Under the pieces are notes generated by a model, which saw only the letters and a program-made list of their open reading frames with translations, was not told the origin of the DNA and did no database searches. This document shows, piece by piece, positions 8,941 to 19,333 of a stretch of 45,755 nucleotides of DNA (positions are counted from its first letter, which is position 1; the number at the start of each line of letters is the position of its first letter). Position numbers and translations under genes: made by a program. This DNA comes from Aquisalimonas sp. (GTDB taxonomy: Bacteria > Pseudomonadota > Gammaproteobacteria > Nitrococcales > Aquisalimonadaceae), in contig SLBZ01000114.1 of assembly GCA_007126095.1 (NCBI GenBank), forward strand, positions 1-45,755, read 5' to 3'.

Positions 8941-9016
8941 GGGCCGTTAGCTCAACTGGTAGAGCAACTGACTCTTAATCAGCAGGTTGAAGGTTCGAGT
9001 CCTTCACGGCCCACCA
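8941..9016 (+). tRNA. tRNA-Lys (anticodon CTT)
   Basis: A 76-base cloverleaf with acceptor GGGCCGT/ACGGCCC, anticodon loop CTCTTAA and encoded CCA. The outermost anticodon-stem pair (27-43) is an A-C mismatch; the other four pairs are good. It is the last tRNA of the operon. Confidence 0.95.
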
Positions 9017-9029
9017 GGATTTCATCCCG

Positions 9030-9057
9030 AGCCAGGCGTTCGCCTGGCTTTTCTTTG
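9030..9057 (+). terminator. Rho-independent terminator of the tRNA operon
   Basis: Stem AGCCAGGC (9030-9037), loop GTTC, stem GCCTGGCT (9042-9049), then a T-rich run TTTCTTT. It is a textbook intrinsic terminator 14 bases after tRNA-Lys. The 210 bases between it and the efflux operon hold no gene I can support and no clear promoter. Confidence 0.92.
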
Positions 9058-9267
9058 GTTCATCGCGCCAAGCTATTGTTGTAAAGTTGCCACCGCGAGG
9101 GTGTGTTGCCAAGTAGCGACATGCATGCGTGATCCGCTCATCCGTTACACTGCCGTTTGTTGCCCAGTCCTCTTGCGTGGGCCGGTTGGTCTGAATCGTG
9201 CGGCCAGCGGTGGCGTGAGGGATGTCGCGCCTCAATAGCGAAAAGAACCACGCAGGGTGCACCGCCA

Positions 9268-10736
<1,469 letters not shown>

Positions 10737-10737
<1 letters not shown>

Positions 10738-13700
10738 TGCTTCGCTTCTTCATTGACCGCCCCGTTTTCGCCACGGTCATCTCCATTCTTATCGTGCTCG
10801 CCGGCCTTGCCGCCGGCCGGATGCTGCCGGTGGATCAGTACCCGGACATCCTGCCGCCGAAGGTGATGGTGTCGGCCAGTTACCCCGGTGCCAGCGCCGA
10901 GGCGGTTGCCGAGACCGTGGCTGCGCCGCTCGAGGCCACGGTGGACGGCGTCGACAACATGGCCTACATGCGCTCGAGCTCCACCGATGACGGGCAGATG
11001 GAGCTCATCATCACCTTTGAAGTCGGCACCGACCCCGACATCGCGGCCATCAACGTCAGTAACGAGGTGGAGGGCGCCATGGGGCGCCTTCCGGATACGG
11101 TCGTCAGCAGTGGAATCTCGGTAGAGAAGCGCGCCCCGTCCATGCTGCAGATGATCACCTTCACCTCGTCGGACGGCAGCCTCGACCCCCGTTACATCAG
11201 TGATTACGTCTGGCGTAACGTCTATGCGGAGCTGCGCCGTGCCCCCGGTGTCGGTGACCAGGACTTCTTCGGCGCCCAGATCTACTCCATGCGCATCTGG
11301 CTGCATCCGGATCGCATGGCCGAGTTCGACATCACGCCCAGCGATGTCCGGAACGCCGTTCAGGAGCAGAATGAGCAGTACGCGGCCGGCGAGTTCGGCG
11401 CGGAGCCACAGGACAGGCGACTGGACTTCACCTATACCGTCACCACACCGGAGCGTTTCTCCGAGGTGGACGAATTCGAACAGATCATTCTCCGCAGCCG
11501 CTCCGACGGGTCTGCGCTGCGTCTGAACGATGTGGCGCGGGTGGAGCTGGGTGCGCACCAGTACGCCTTCAGCGCGACCCACAACGGTCAGGAGACGGTG
11601 CCCGTCGGCATTTACCTGGAGCCCGGTGCCAATGCTCTGGAGACCGCGGCCGGGGTTCGCCAGATCCTCGATGACCTGGAGCCGCGGTTCCCGGACAGCC
11701 TCGAGTACGCCATCCCCTTCGATACCACGACCTTTGTCGATGCATCGATCCAGCGGGTGCTGCTCACCCTTGTACAGGCGCTTGTGCTCGTGGTCGCCGT
11801 GGTCTACCTGTTCCTGCAGACCCTGCGGGCGACAGCCATACCGATCGTGGCGGTACCCGTGTCGCTCGTGGGCACGCTGGCCGGCATGTACCTGTTCGGT
11901 TTTTCCGCGAACATGCTGACGTTGTTCGGCCTGATACTAGCCATTGGCATTGTGGTGGATAACGCCATCATTGTGTTGGAGAACGCCGAGCGCATCATGC
12001 GCGAGGAGGGGCTGGAGCCACGGGAAGCCGCCCGCAAGACCATGGACGAGGTGGCCGCCCCCATTATCGCCATGACCCTGGTAACCGTGGCGGTCTTCGT
12101 TCCGGTGGCGTTCATCGGCGGTTTCAGCGGCCAGATGTACCAGCAGTTCGCCATTACCATCGCCGTGTCCGTGTTCATTTCCGGCATCGTGGCGTTGACG
12201 CTGAGCCCCGCCATGTGCGCGCGACTGCTTTCCAGCGAACCGCGCCAGCCGGCCCGGCCCTTCCGCTGGTTCAATGGCGCTTTCAACCAGCTCACCAGGG
12301 CTTACGTCGGCGGTGTACGCTACCTGCTGCGCCACCCAGGCGTAGGCATGGGGCTATTCGCTCTGTTGCTGGCAGCAATCGTCGTCATGTTCCGGATTGT
12401 TCCGGGCGGGCTGGTGCCGGACGAGGACCAGGGGTATGTCTTCGCGGCGGCGGAACTGCCAGCGGCGTCGGCACTGAACCGCACCCAGGACGTGATGGAC
12501 CGGCTCGGGTCCGAGGCTCTGGATGACGACGACGTTGCGGATGTGGTCAGCTTCTCCGGCATGGATCTGCTGTCGGATGGTCTCAAGACATACACCGGGG
12601 CCGCCTACGTGACGCTGAACAACTGGTCCGAGCGTCGCGAGGCGGCTCGGAGCAGCGATGCGGTGATCGGGCGACTGGAACAGGCCGGCGAGGGTATTCC
12701 GGAGGCCCGGATCCAGGCCTTCAACCCGCCGCCCATCACCGGTATTTCCACCACCGGCGGGTTCGAGGCCTACCTGCAGAGCCGCATAGGTGATGATATG
12801 GTCACCATGGAGCAGCGGGCGCGGGAACTGATCGATGCCGCCGAGGCGCGGCCGGAGCTCGCCAGGCTTCGTACCGCCCTGAATAACGACGTGCCGCGGT
12901 ACGAGGCGGACGTGGACCGTGACCGCGCATTCGCCGCCGGGGTTGCTCTGAGTGACGTCTTCGAAGCCATGCAGAGCACGTTTGGCGCGGTCTACGTCAA
13001 TGACTTCAACCTCTTCGGCCGGGTCATGCGCGTGCACATGCAGGCGGAATCTGAATTCCGGGAGCGGCCGGACGACCTGGACAAGGTCTTCGTGCGCTCG
13101 GACGAGGGCCGGCTCGTGCCCCTGTCCACGCTGATCACCGTGCAGCGGACTCAGGGGCCCGATGAAGTAGAGCGGTTCAATGTGTTCCCGTCCGCGCGCA
13201 TCATGGGCGAGCCGGCACCCGGCTACAGCTCCGGCGATGCGATTCACGCCCTCGACCAGGTGGTGGAGGAGACGCTCTCCGACGACTACCTTCTTGGCTG
13301 GACCGGCGCCGAATACCAGGAGCAGCAGGCCTCCGGCGCAGCGGTGGCGGCGTTCGTGCTCGGGGTGATCTTCGTGGTACTGATCCTGGCTGCCCAGTAC
13401 GAGCGCTGGAGCCTGCCGCTGGCTGTTCTGATGGCGGTGCCCTTTGCCGTGTTCGGTGCGCTGGTGGCCATCTGGGCGACCGGACTTGAGAATGGCATCT
13501 ATTTCCAGGTGGGCCTGCTGGTGTTGATCTCCCTGGCGGCGAAGAATGCCATCCTTATCGTGGAATTTGCCGTGCTCAAGCGAAACGAGGGGCTGGAGCT
13601 GGTCGATGCCGCGCTGGAGGCGGCGCGGCTGCGTTTCCGGCCCATCATGATGACCGCCATGTCGTTCATTCTCGGGGTGGTGCCGCTGGCGTTCGCGTCC

Positions 13701-13877
13701 GGAGCCGGGGCCAACAGTCAGCAGGCCATCGGCACCGGCATCATTGGTGGCATGCTGAGCGCCACCTTCCTGGCGCTGCTGTTCGTGCCAATGTTCTATT
13801 ACCTGATCTCGCTGGGCACCGAGTGGATGCAGGCCCGTCTGTCCCGTCGTCGCGCTGAGGGCGAGCAGAATGCGTAA
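10737..13877 (+). CDS. RND efflux pump inner-membrane permease (HAE1 / AcrB type)
   Basis: A 1046-residue, twelve-helix proton antiporter of full family length. It starts MLRFFIDRPVFATVISILIV and has the duplicated structure with two large periplasmic loops. Proton-relay elements can be aligned to AcrB: GIVVDNAIIVLEN in helix 4 (Asp408 followed by Asn409, where AcrB has Asp407-Asp408), AAKNAILIVEF in helix 10 (Lys near 936) and RFRPIMMTAMSF in helices 11-12. The pump captures drugs or other amphiphiles from the periplasm and inner membrane and exports them through the outer-membrane channel. Its start overlaps the adaptor stop, and its end overlaps the channel gene by 8 bases, so all three are one operon. 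Substrate is not predictable. No regulator lies beside it. Confidence 0.95.
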
Positions 13878-15294
13878 GGCCTGGTTGGTAACCGCGTCCG
13901 TATTGGCGGTGTCAGCGTGCACCGTGGGCCCCGACTACGAGCGTCCCGATCTCGCGCTGCCGGAGGAGTGGCCGGACGAGATCGCCGCGCAGATGGATGT
14001 GGGCTACGACGACGTGGAGTTCTGGTGGGAGCGCTACGATGACCCGGTGCTTGAAGGCCTGGTCGAGGAGGCGCTGGAGAACAACCTGGACGTGGAGACC
14101 GCTGCGGCGCGGGTCCAGCAGGCCCGGGCTGTCCTCGGCTTCCGGGACGCGGAGCGTTACCCTCGGCTGGACGGCGTCATCGAGGCCGAACGCGAGAACC
14201 CCGGCCTCACCGGCGGGGACACCGAGTCGGAGTTCCTCGTCGGGGCCGCCCTGAGCTACGAACTGGATCTCTGGGGGCGGCTGTCGCGCAGCCGGGAATC
14301 GGCACGAGCCGAACTACTGAGTACCGCCTATACTCGCGATGCCGTGAAGCTGGCGGTCATCAGTGACGTGGTAACCACCTATTTCGATTATCGCGCTGTG
14401 CGGGCGCAGATCGACACCACCGAGGACACCATCGGCTCGCTGATCGAAGCGCTGAATCTGGAGCGTTCACGCCTGGACAGCGGCGCCTCCACGGAGCTGG
14501 CCGTCCGACAGGCGGAGGCGGAGCTCGAAACCAGTCGCGCCGGCCTCCCGGGGCTGCGCTCCGAAGCGCAGCAGCGCCGCCGCGCCCTGGCCGTGCTCGT
14601 TGGCGATGCCGAGGCGGTGCTGAGCGGGCTCGAGGGCCTGGGCGATCACGGCCTCGATGAGCTTCCGGAGACGGGGCACGAGCTGCCCGAGTCAATCCCC
14701 TCGGACCTCCTGGTGCGGCGGCCCGACGTCAGGGCGGCGGAAGCCTTTCTGGTTGCTGCCAATGCCGATATCGGCGCCGCCCGGGCCGCCTGGCTACCCA
14801 GTGTCGACCTGGTGGGTCTGTATGGCAGTGGCGCCACATCCGTGGGTGATCTGTTCACCGGGCCGGCGACGCTGTGGGAGGTGATCGGCACCGCGACCAT
14901 CCCGATCCTCGATTTCGGCAGACGCCAGGCGGAGGTCGAGCAGGCTGAAGCAGCGCGTGAACTTGCCGAATTGCAGTACCGGGGCACCATTCAGGATGCC
15001 CTGGTGGAAGTGGGGGACGCCTGGACGGTGCTCACCGCCGCTGATGAGCGCGTTCAGGCACGCGAACGCGAGATCACCGCGCGTGTGGAAGTCGCGCGGC
15101 TGGCCGAGCGGCGTTATCTGGGGGGTTACATCCCTTATCTGGAAGTGCTCGACGCCCGGCGTGCGCTGTTCGATGCCCGCCTGACCATGTCGGAAGCGAT
15201 TCGTGACCGGCTAGCGGCCACGGCGACCCTGTACCGTGCCCTCGGGGGCGGGTGGCAGCCCGGGCAGGGAGTGCAGGCCGACGCGGGAGACTAA
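13870..15294 (+). CDS. Efflux outer-membrane channel lipoprotein (TolC / OprM-NodT family)
   Basis: A 474-residue outer-membrane factor that completes the tripartite pump. The signal peptide ends in a lipobox (VSAC, Cys17), followed by TVGPDYERPDL, a hallmark of NodT-type proteins. Two duplicated helical repeats follow; RVQQARAVLGFRDAERYPRL and AEVEQAEAARELAELQYRG are typical tunnel-helix segments, and LVRRPDVRAAEAFLVAANA is a strong OprM signature. The start at 13870 lies within the last codons of the pump gene. The protein should trimerise and span the outer membrane and periplasm. Confidence 0.95.
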   Translation: MRKAWLVTASVLAVSACTVGPDYERPDLALPEEWPDEIAAQMDVGYDDVEFWWERYDDPVLEGLVEEALENNLDVETAAARVQQARAVLGFRDAERYPRLDGVIEAERENPGLTGGDTESEFLVGAALSYELDLWGRLSRSRESARAELLSTAYTRDAVKLAVISDVVTTYFDYRAVRAQIDTTEDTIGSLIEALNLERSRLDSGASTELAVRQAEAELETSRAGLPGLRSEAQQRRRALAVLVGDAEAVLSGLEGLGDHGLDELPETGHELPESIPSDLLVRRPDVRAAEAFLVAANADIGAARAAWLPSVDLVGLYGSGATSVGDLFTGPATLWEVIGTATIPILDFGRRQAEVEQAEAARELAELQYRGTIQDALVEVGDAWTVLTAADERVQAREREITARVEVARLAERRYLGGYIPYLEVLDARRALFDARLTMSEAIRDRLAATATLYRALGGGWQPGQGVQADAGD

Positions 15295-15352
15295 TCCCTG
15301 GCCGCAAGTGATGTGGAAGTCTCTGTCCATCATGGGCACAATACGCACCAAC

Positions 15353-15438
15353 GCGGCAGTGGCGGAACTGGTAGACGCGGTAGGTTTAGGTCCTGCTGGG
15401 CATTGCCTGTGGGGGTTCGAGTCCCTCCTGCCGCACCA
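15353..15438 (+). tRNA. tRNA-Leu (anticodon TAG)
   Basis: An 86-base class II tRNA with acceptor GCGGCAG/CTGCCGC, anticodon stem GTAGG/CCTGC around loop TTTAGGT, a long variable arm near CTGGGCATTGCCTGTG and an encoded CCA. It stands alone between the efflux operon and tig. No clear promoter or terminator was resolved. Confidence 0.96.
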
Positions 15439-15450
15439 GAACGTCACACC

Positions 15451-15633
15451 GTGACCAGTGACCCGAGCCGTGACGCCGCGGCCCTGGAGGGGCTTGTGGC
15501 CCGGGCGCAACCGGTTGCTCTCACTGGCTCGGGACTCGATCCATCGCTGCACGCGGCGTTGCCGCGCGGCCGATGGGTCCTAATTTGTTCAGATTTTGGC
15601 CTTGTGGAACTGAGGTGGCATCAATGCAGGTAA
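15451..15633 (+). other. Short ORF between tRNA-Leu and tig, possible gene remnant
   Basis: A 60-codon GTG-started frame begins 12 bases after tRNA-Leu and runs ten bases into tig. Its middle part LEGLVARAQPVALTGSGLD loosely recalls the N-terminus of Sir2-type deacetylases (LTGAG), but the following NAD-binding residues are absent. It has no good ribosome binding site. It is either non-coding or a decayed 5' fragment; the resemblance is weak. Confidence 0.2.
15559..15586 (+). promoter_or_regulatory. Possible sigma-70 promoter of tig-clpP
   Basis: TTGCCG (15559-15564) and TAATTT (15581-15586) are spaced by 16 bp, with tig beginning 38 bases further on. The -10 is AT-rich against a GC-rich background. 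No heat-shock type promoter was seen here. Confidence 0.45.
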
Positions 15634-16994
15634 CAGTGGAAACGGCCGAGGGCCTGGAGCGCAAGATCAGGGTCCAGGTGCCGGCGGAGCGCGTTGACGG
15701 GGAAGTCCAGAAACGCCTGAAAGACATGGCCGGCCGCGTGCGGCTTGATGGTTTCCGGCCTGGCAAGGTGCCCATGAAAGTGGTGCAGCAGCGCTTCGGC
15801 GGCCAGGTGCGCCAGGAAGTGCTGAGTGAAGTGGTGCAGCAGACCTACGGTGAAGCGCTGCAGCAGGAAGAACTCCAGCCTGCCGGGTCGCCCAATGTGG
15901 ACCTCAAGCAGGGCGCCGAGTCCGGCGACCTGGAGTACGAGGCGAGCTTCGAGATCATGCCCGAGTTCGAGGTTCAGGGTGTGGGCGACATGAAGCTGGA
16001 GCGCCCGGTCGCGGAAGTGACCGACGAGGAGGTGGACAAGGTCCTTGAAGACCTCCGCAAGCAGCGCGCCACTTACAACGAGGCCGACAAGGCCGCCGAG
16101 GACGGGGACCAGGTGGTCATCGACTTCCACGGTACCGTGGACGGCGAGGATTTCGAGGGCAATCAGGGCGAAGACACACCGGTGACCCTGGGCGCCAACC
16201 AGATGCCTCCCGAGTTCGAGGAAGCGCTTGTGGGCCTGCGCGCCGGCGACCAGAAGAAGATCGAGTACACCTTCCCGGAGAACTTCCCCACCGAGGGGAT
16301 TGCCGGCAAGACGGCCGTCTTCGATACTACCGTGAAAAGTGTCAAGGCGCCCGAATACCCCGAGCTGGACGACTCCTTGGCGGAGACCGTCGGCCTTCAG
16401 GAAGGTGGACTCCAGGGGCTGCGCGACCTCATCCGCAGCAACCTCGAGCGTGAAGTGGAGCGCGCCCAGAAGGCGAAGCTCAAGGAGCAGGTAACCGACG
16501 CCCTGGCCAGGGCCAACGAGATCGAGCTGCCCAAGGCCCTGGTGGATGGTGAGATCGAGTCGATGCAGCAGCAGATGCGCCAGCGCATGCAGTCGCAGAC
16601 CGGGCAGGCGGCGGACGACCTCGAGCTGCCGGCAGACCTGTTCGAGGAGCAGGCACGCCGCCGGGTGACGCTGGGTCTGGTCATGAACAAGCTGATCGCC
16701 GACAACAGCATCCAGGTCGATCAGGATCGCGTTCGGGAGGAACTCCAGAACATGGTGGCCGGTCACCAGAATCCACAGGAGATGCTCCAGCAGTACGTGC
16801 AGAATCGCGAAATGATGCAGGGTCTGGAAGTGAACATCCTGGAGGATCAGGTCGTCGAATGGGTGGCCGAGCAGGCCCAGGTGGAAGACAAGCCCATTGA
16901 CCTCGAGTCGCTGCTCAATCCCCAGCAGGCGCAGCAGGCCGAAGCGGCCGACGACGGCGAAGCGTCCACCGAAGAGACCAGCAAAGAGGGCTGA
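15624..16994 (+). CDS. tig: Trigger factor (ribosome-associated chaperone and prolyl isomerase)
   Basis: A 456-residue protein in the usual order. The ribosome-binding domain contains the loop signature [12 protein letters not shown] near residue 50. An FKBP-type PPIase domain spans about residues 150-245, with [20 protein letters not shown] and [21 protein letters not shown]. The C-terminal helical chaperone arms follow, with a Gln/Met-rich segment and an acidic end ([13 protein letters not shown]). It binds nascent chains at the exit tunnel. ATG 15624 ([11 protein letters not shown]) is the family start and follows GAGGTGG. ClpP begins two bases after the stop region, so tig and clpP are likely one transcript. 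Confidence 0.97.
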   Translation: MQVTVETAEGLERKIRVQVPAERVDGEVQKRLKDMAGRVRLDGFRPGKVPMKVVQQRFGGQVRQEVLSEVVQQTYGEALQQEELQPAGSPNVDLKQGAESGDLEYEASFEIMPEFEVQGVGDMKLERPVAEVTDEEVDKVLEDLRKQRATYNEADKAAEDGDQVVIDFHGTVDGEDFEGNQGEDTPVTLGANQMPPEFEEALVGLRAGDQKKIEYTFPENFPTEGIAGKTAVFDTTVKSVKAPEYPELDDSLAETVGLQEGGLQGLRDLIRSNLEREVERAQKAKLKEQVTDALARANEIELPKALVDGEIESMQQQMRQRMQSQTGQAADDLELPADLFEEQARRRVTLGLVMNKLIADNSIQVDQDRVREELQNMVAGHQNPQEMLQQYVQNREMMQGLEVNILEDQVVEWVAEQAQVEDKPIDLESLLNPQQAQQAEAADDGEASTEETSKEG

Positions 16995-16996
16995 TC

Positions 16997-17638
16997 ATGG
17001 CCACGAACGAAACCTCGATGAGTGCGTCCGAAATCCAGGCCAACCTGGTGCCCATGGTCGTTGAGCAGACGTCCCGGGGCGAGCGTGCCTACGACATCTT
17101 CTCGCGGCTGCTGAAGGAGCGCGTCGTCTTCCTGATCGGGCCGGTCGAGGATCACATGGCCAACCTGATCGTGGCGCAGCTGCTGTTTCTCGAGTCGGAG
17201 AACCCGGACAAGGACATCCACCTCTACATCAACTCGCCGGGCGGGTCGGTGACCGCGGGGCTGTCCATCTACGACACCATGCAGTTCATCAAGCCCGATG
17301 TGTCCACCATGTGTGTCGGTCAGGCGGCCAGCATGGGCGCGCTGCTGCTCGCCGGGGGTGCCCACGGCAAACGCTATTCGCTGCCGAACTCCCGCGTCAT
17401 GATCCATCAGCCGCTGGGCGGCTATCAGGGGCAGGCGACCGATATCGATATCCACGCCCGGGAGATCCTGAGCATCCGTGACCGGCTGAACCGGATTCTT
17501 GCCCACCACACCGGTCAGGACCTGGAGACCGTGCAGAACGACACCGAGCGAGACAACTTCATGTCGCCAGAAGGGGCTCGGGAGTACGGTCTGGTGGATC
17601 AGGTCCTGCAGGACCGCTCCAAGGTCGCCGAATCCTAG
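16997..17638 (+). CDS. clpP: ATP-dependent Clp protease proteolytic subunit
   Basis: The 213-residue serine protease forms a double heptameric chamber that degrades substrates delivered by ClpX or ClpA. The catalytic triad is visible as Ser112 in [14 protein letters not shown], His137 in [10 protein letters not shown] and Asp186 in [13 protein letters not shown], matching E. coli positions within one residue. A short propeptide ([17 protein letters not shown]) precedes the mature start around residue 15. [18 protein letters not shown] is another signature. It follows tig by two bases and precedes clpX by 186 bases. Confidence 0.98.
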   Translation: MATNETSMSASEIQANLVPMVVEQTSRGERAYDIFSRLLKERVVFLIGPVEDHMANLIVAQLLFLESENPDKDIHLYINSPGGSVTAGLSIYDTMQFIKPDVSTMCVGQAASMGALLLAGGAHGKRYSLPNSRVMIHQPLGGYQGQATDIDIHAREILSIRDRLNRILAHHTGQDLETVQNDTERDNFMSPEGAREYGLVDQVLQDRSKVAES

Positions 17639-17824
17639 CTCCCATTGCCGGGTGCCATGCTAGTGTGGCATCCGGTTATCCCTTCCGGACTGTGACGTTG
17701 GGCGCCATCCGCGGCGTCCGCTCTTGCGTGACCCCTCAAAAGCAGGCAAGGTTTGAAGTGATGGCATCCGCCAGCGCGGTGTGGCGCAAGCCATGCAAGT
17801 CCTGGAACTAACCGAGGATCGGTC

Positions 17825-19105
17825 ATGAGCGACAGAGACAAGACGCGTGGTGACGACGGCGGTAAGCTGCTGTACTGCTCTTTCTGCGGCAAGAGCCAGC
17901 ATGAAGTACGCAAGCTGATCGCCGGTCCGTCCGTGTTCGTCTGTGATGAGTGTGTCGAGCTCTGCAATGACATCATCCGTGAGGAGATGCAGGAGAAGAG
18001 TGCGTCCGGCGACTCGCAACTTCCGAAACCCCACGAAATCGCCCACGTACTGGACGAGTATGTCATTGGCCAGGGCCTGGCCAAGCGGACGCTCTCGGTC
18101 GCTGTCTACAACCACTACAAGCGGCTTGAAGCAGTTCAGGGCAAGAAGGATGACGTCGAGCTCACCAAGAGCAACATCCTGCTGATCGGGCCCACGGGCT
18201 CGGGCAAGACGCTGCTGGCGGAGACGCTGGCGAGGCTGCTGGACGTCCCGTTCACCATCGCCGACGCGACCACGCTGACTGAGGCGGGGTACGTTGGTGA
18301 AGATGTCGAGAACATCATCCAGAAGCTGCTGCAGAAGTGCGATTACGACGTGGAGAAGGCCCAGACGGGCATCGTCTACATCGACGAGATCGACAAGATC
18401 TCGCGCAAGGCGGACAACCCGTCCATCACCCGAGACGTCTCAGGTGAGGGGGTGCAGCAGGCGCTGCTGAAGCTGATCGAAGGGACGACGGCGTCGGTGC
18501 CGCCCCAGGGCGGACGCAAGCACCCGCAGCAGGAGTTCCTGCAGGTGCACACCGGCGGTATCCTGTTCATCGTCGGCGGTGCGTTTGCCGGGCTGGACAA
18601 GCTCATCCGCGACCGCTCCGAGAGTGGTGGCATTGGCTTCTCTGCGGAGATCAAGGCCGAGAGCGAGCGCAAGAGCATGGGCGAGACCCTGCACGACGTG
18701 GAGCCCCAGGATCTGATCAAGTACGGACTGATCCCGGAGTTCGTCGGCCGTCTGCCCGTGATCGCCACGCTGGACGAGCTGGATGAGGATGCGTTGATCG
18801 AGATCCTCAGTCAGCCGAAGAATGCGGTCACCAAGCAGTACCAGAAGCTCTTCGAGATGGAAGGGGTCGAGCTGGAGTTCAGGGAAGAAGCGCTGCGTGC
18901 AGTGGCGCAGAAAGCCATGGAGCGCGGGACCGGCGCTCGCGGGCTGCGCACCATCATCGAGAACGTCCTGCTCGATACCATGTACGACATCCCGTCCATG
19001 GAAGGCGTCAGCAAGGTGGTCGTGGATGACGCGGTGATCCGCGGCGAAACCAAACCTTACCTGATCTACGAGTCCCCGGAGCATTCCCGGGCGGCGTCCG
19101 ACTAG
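17825..19105 (+). CDS. clpX: ATP-dependent Clp protease ATPase subunit ClpX
   Basis: A 426-residue AAA+ unfoldase. The N-terminal zinc-binding domain has Cys18, Cys21, Cys40 and Cys43 ([12 protein letters not shown] and VCDECVELC). Walker A is [12 protein letters not shown] near residue 122, Walker B is [11 protein letters not shown], and the pore and sensor motifs [16 protein letters not shown] and [11 protein letters not shown] follow. It recognises tagged proteins and feeds them into ClpP. The ATG at 17825 follows GAGGATCGGTC. The 186-bp gap from clpP holds no further gene; its promoter was not resolved. Confidence 0.98.
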   Translation: MSDRDKTRGDDGGKLLYCSFCGKSQHEVRKLIAGPSVFVCDECVELCNDIIREEMQEKSASGDSQLPKPHEIAHVLDEYVIGQGLAKRTLSVAVYNHYKRLEAVQGKKDDVELTKSNILLIGPTGSGKTLLAETLARLLDVPFTIADATTLTEAGYVGEDVENIIQKLLQKCDYDVEKAQTGIVYIDEIDKISRKADNPSITRDVSGEGVQQALLKLIEGTTASVPPQGGRKHPQQEFLQVHTGGILFIVGGAFAGLDKLIRDRSESGGIGFSAEIKAESERKSMGETLHDVEPQDLIKYGLIPEFVGRLPVIATLDELDEDALIEILSQPKNAVTKQYQKLFEMEGVELEFREEALRAVAQKAMERGTGARGLRTIIENVLLDTMYDIPSMEGVSKVVVDDAVIRGETKPYLIYESPEHSRAASD

Positions 19106-19113
19106 CGTGATGC

Positions 19114-19136
19114 GGGGCGGCGGGGTTCGCCGCCCC
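19114..19136 (+). terminator. GC hairpin after clpX
   Basis: GGGGCGGC (19114-19121) pairs with GCCGCCCC (19129-19136) across a 7-base loop, eight bases after the clpX stop. Only a short CCTTTTCCC run follows, so termination may be partial. Confidence 0.45.
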
Positions 19137-19230
19137 GGCGCTCCTGCCTTTTCCCTGATTCACCGACGGGCTCACGAAGCCGATTGGCGTGGGTCATGGT
19201 GTCGTTGTCCCGATTGCCTGCAGTGATCCA

Positions 19231-19258
19231 TTGAAACCGGCATGACATGACCACATAT
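19231..19258 (+). promoter_or_regulatory. Heat-shock (sigma-32) type promoter of lon
   Basis: TTGAAA (19231-19236) and CCACATAT (19251-19258) are separated by 14 bp. This matches the RpoH pattern CTTGAAA / CCCCATNT with its short spacer at nearly every position. It lies about 75 bases before the lon start, and lon belongs to the heat-shock regulon in E. coli. Confidence 0.72.
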
Positions 19259-19333
19259 TGAGAGTCAGGCAAGTTCAATGGCTCGGGCGTATCCGCCCTG
19301 CCTTCAAACCAGTTCAAGCGAGGTTGACCCTAC

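Noticed and set aside
8627..9016. tRNA cluster as a genomic-island attachment site
   Set aside because: No integrase, direct repeats of tRNA 3' ends or foreign genes flank the cluster.
17639..17824. Heat-shock promoter before clpX
   Set aside because: TTGAAG at 17753 has no CCCCAT-like -10 at the required distance.
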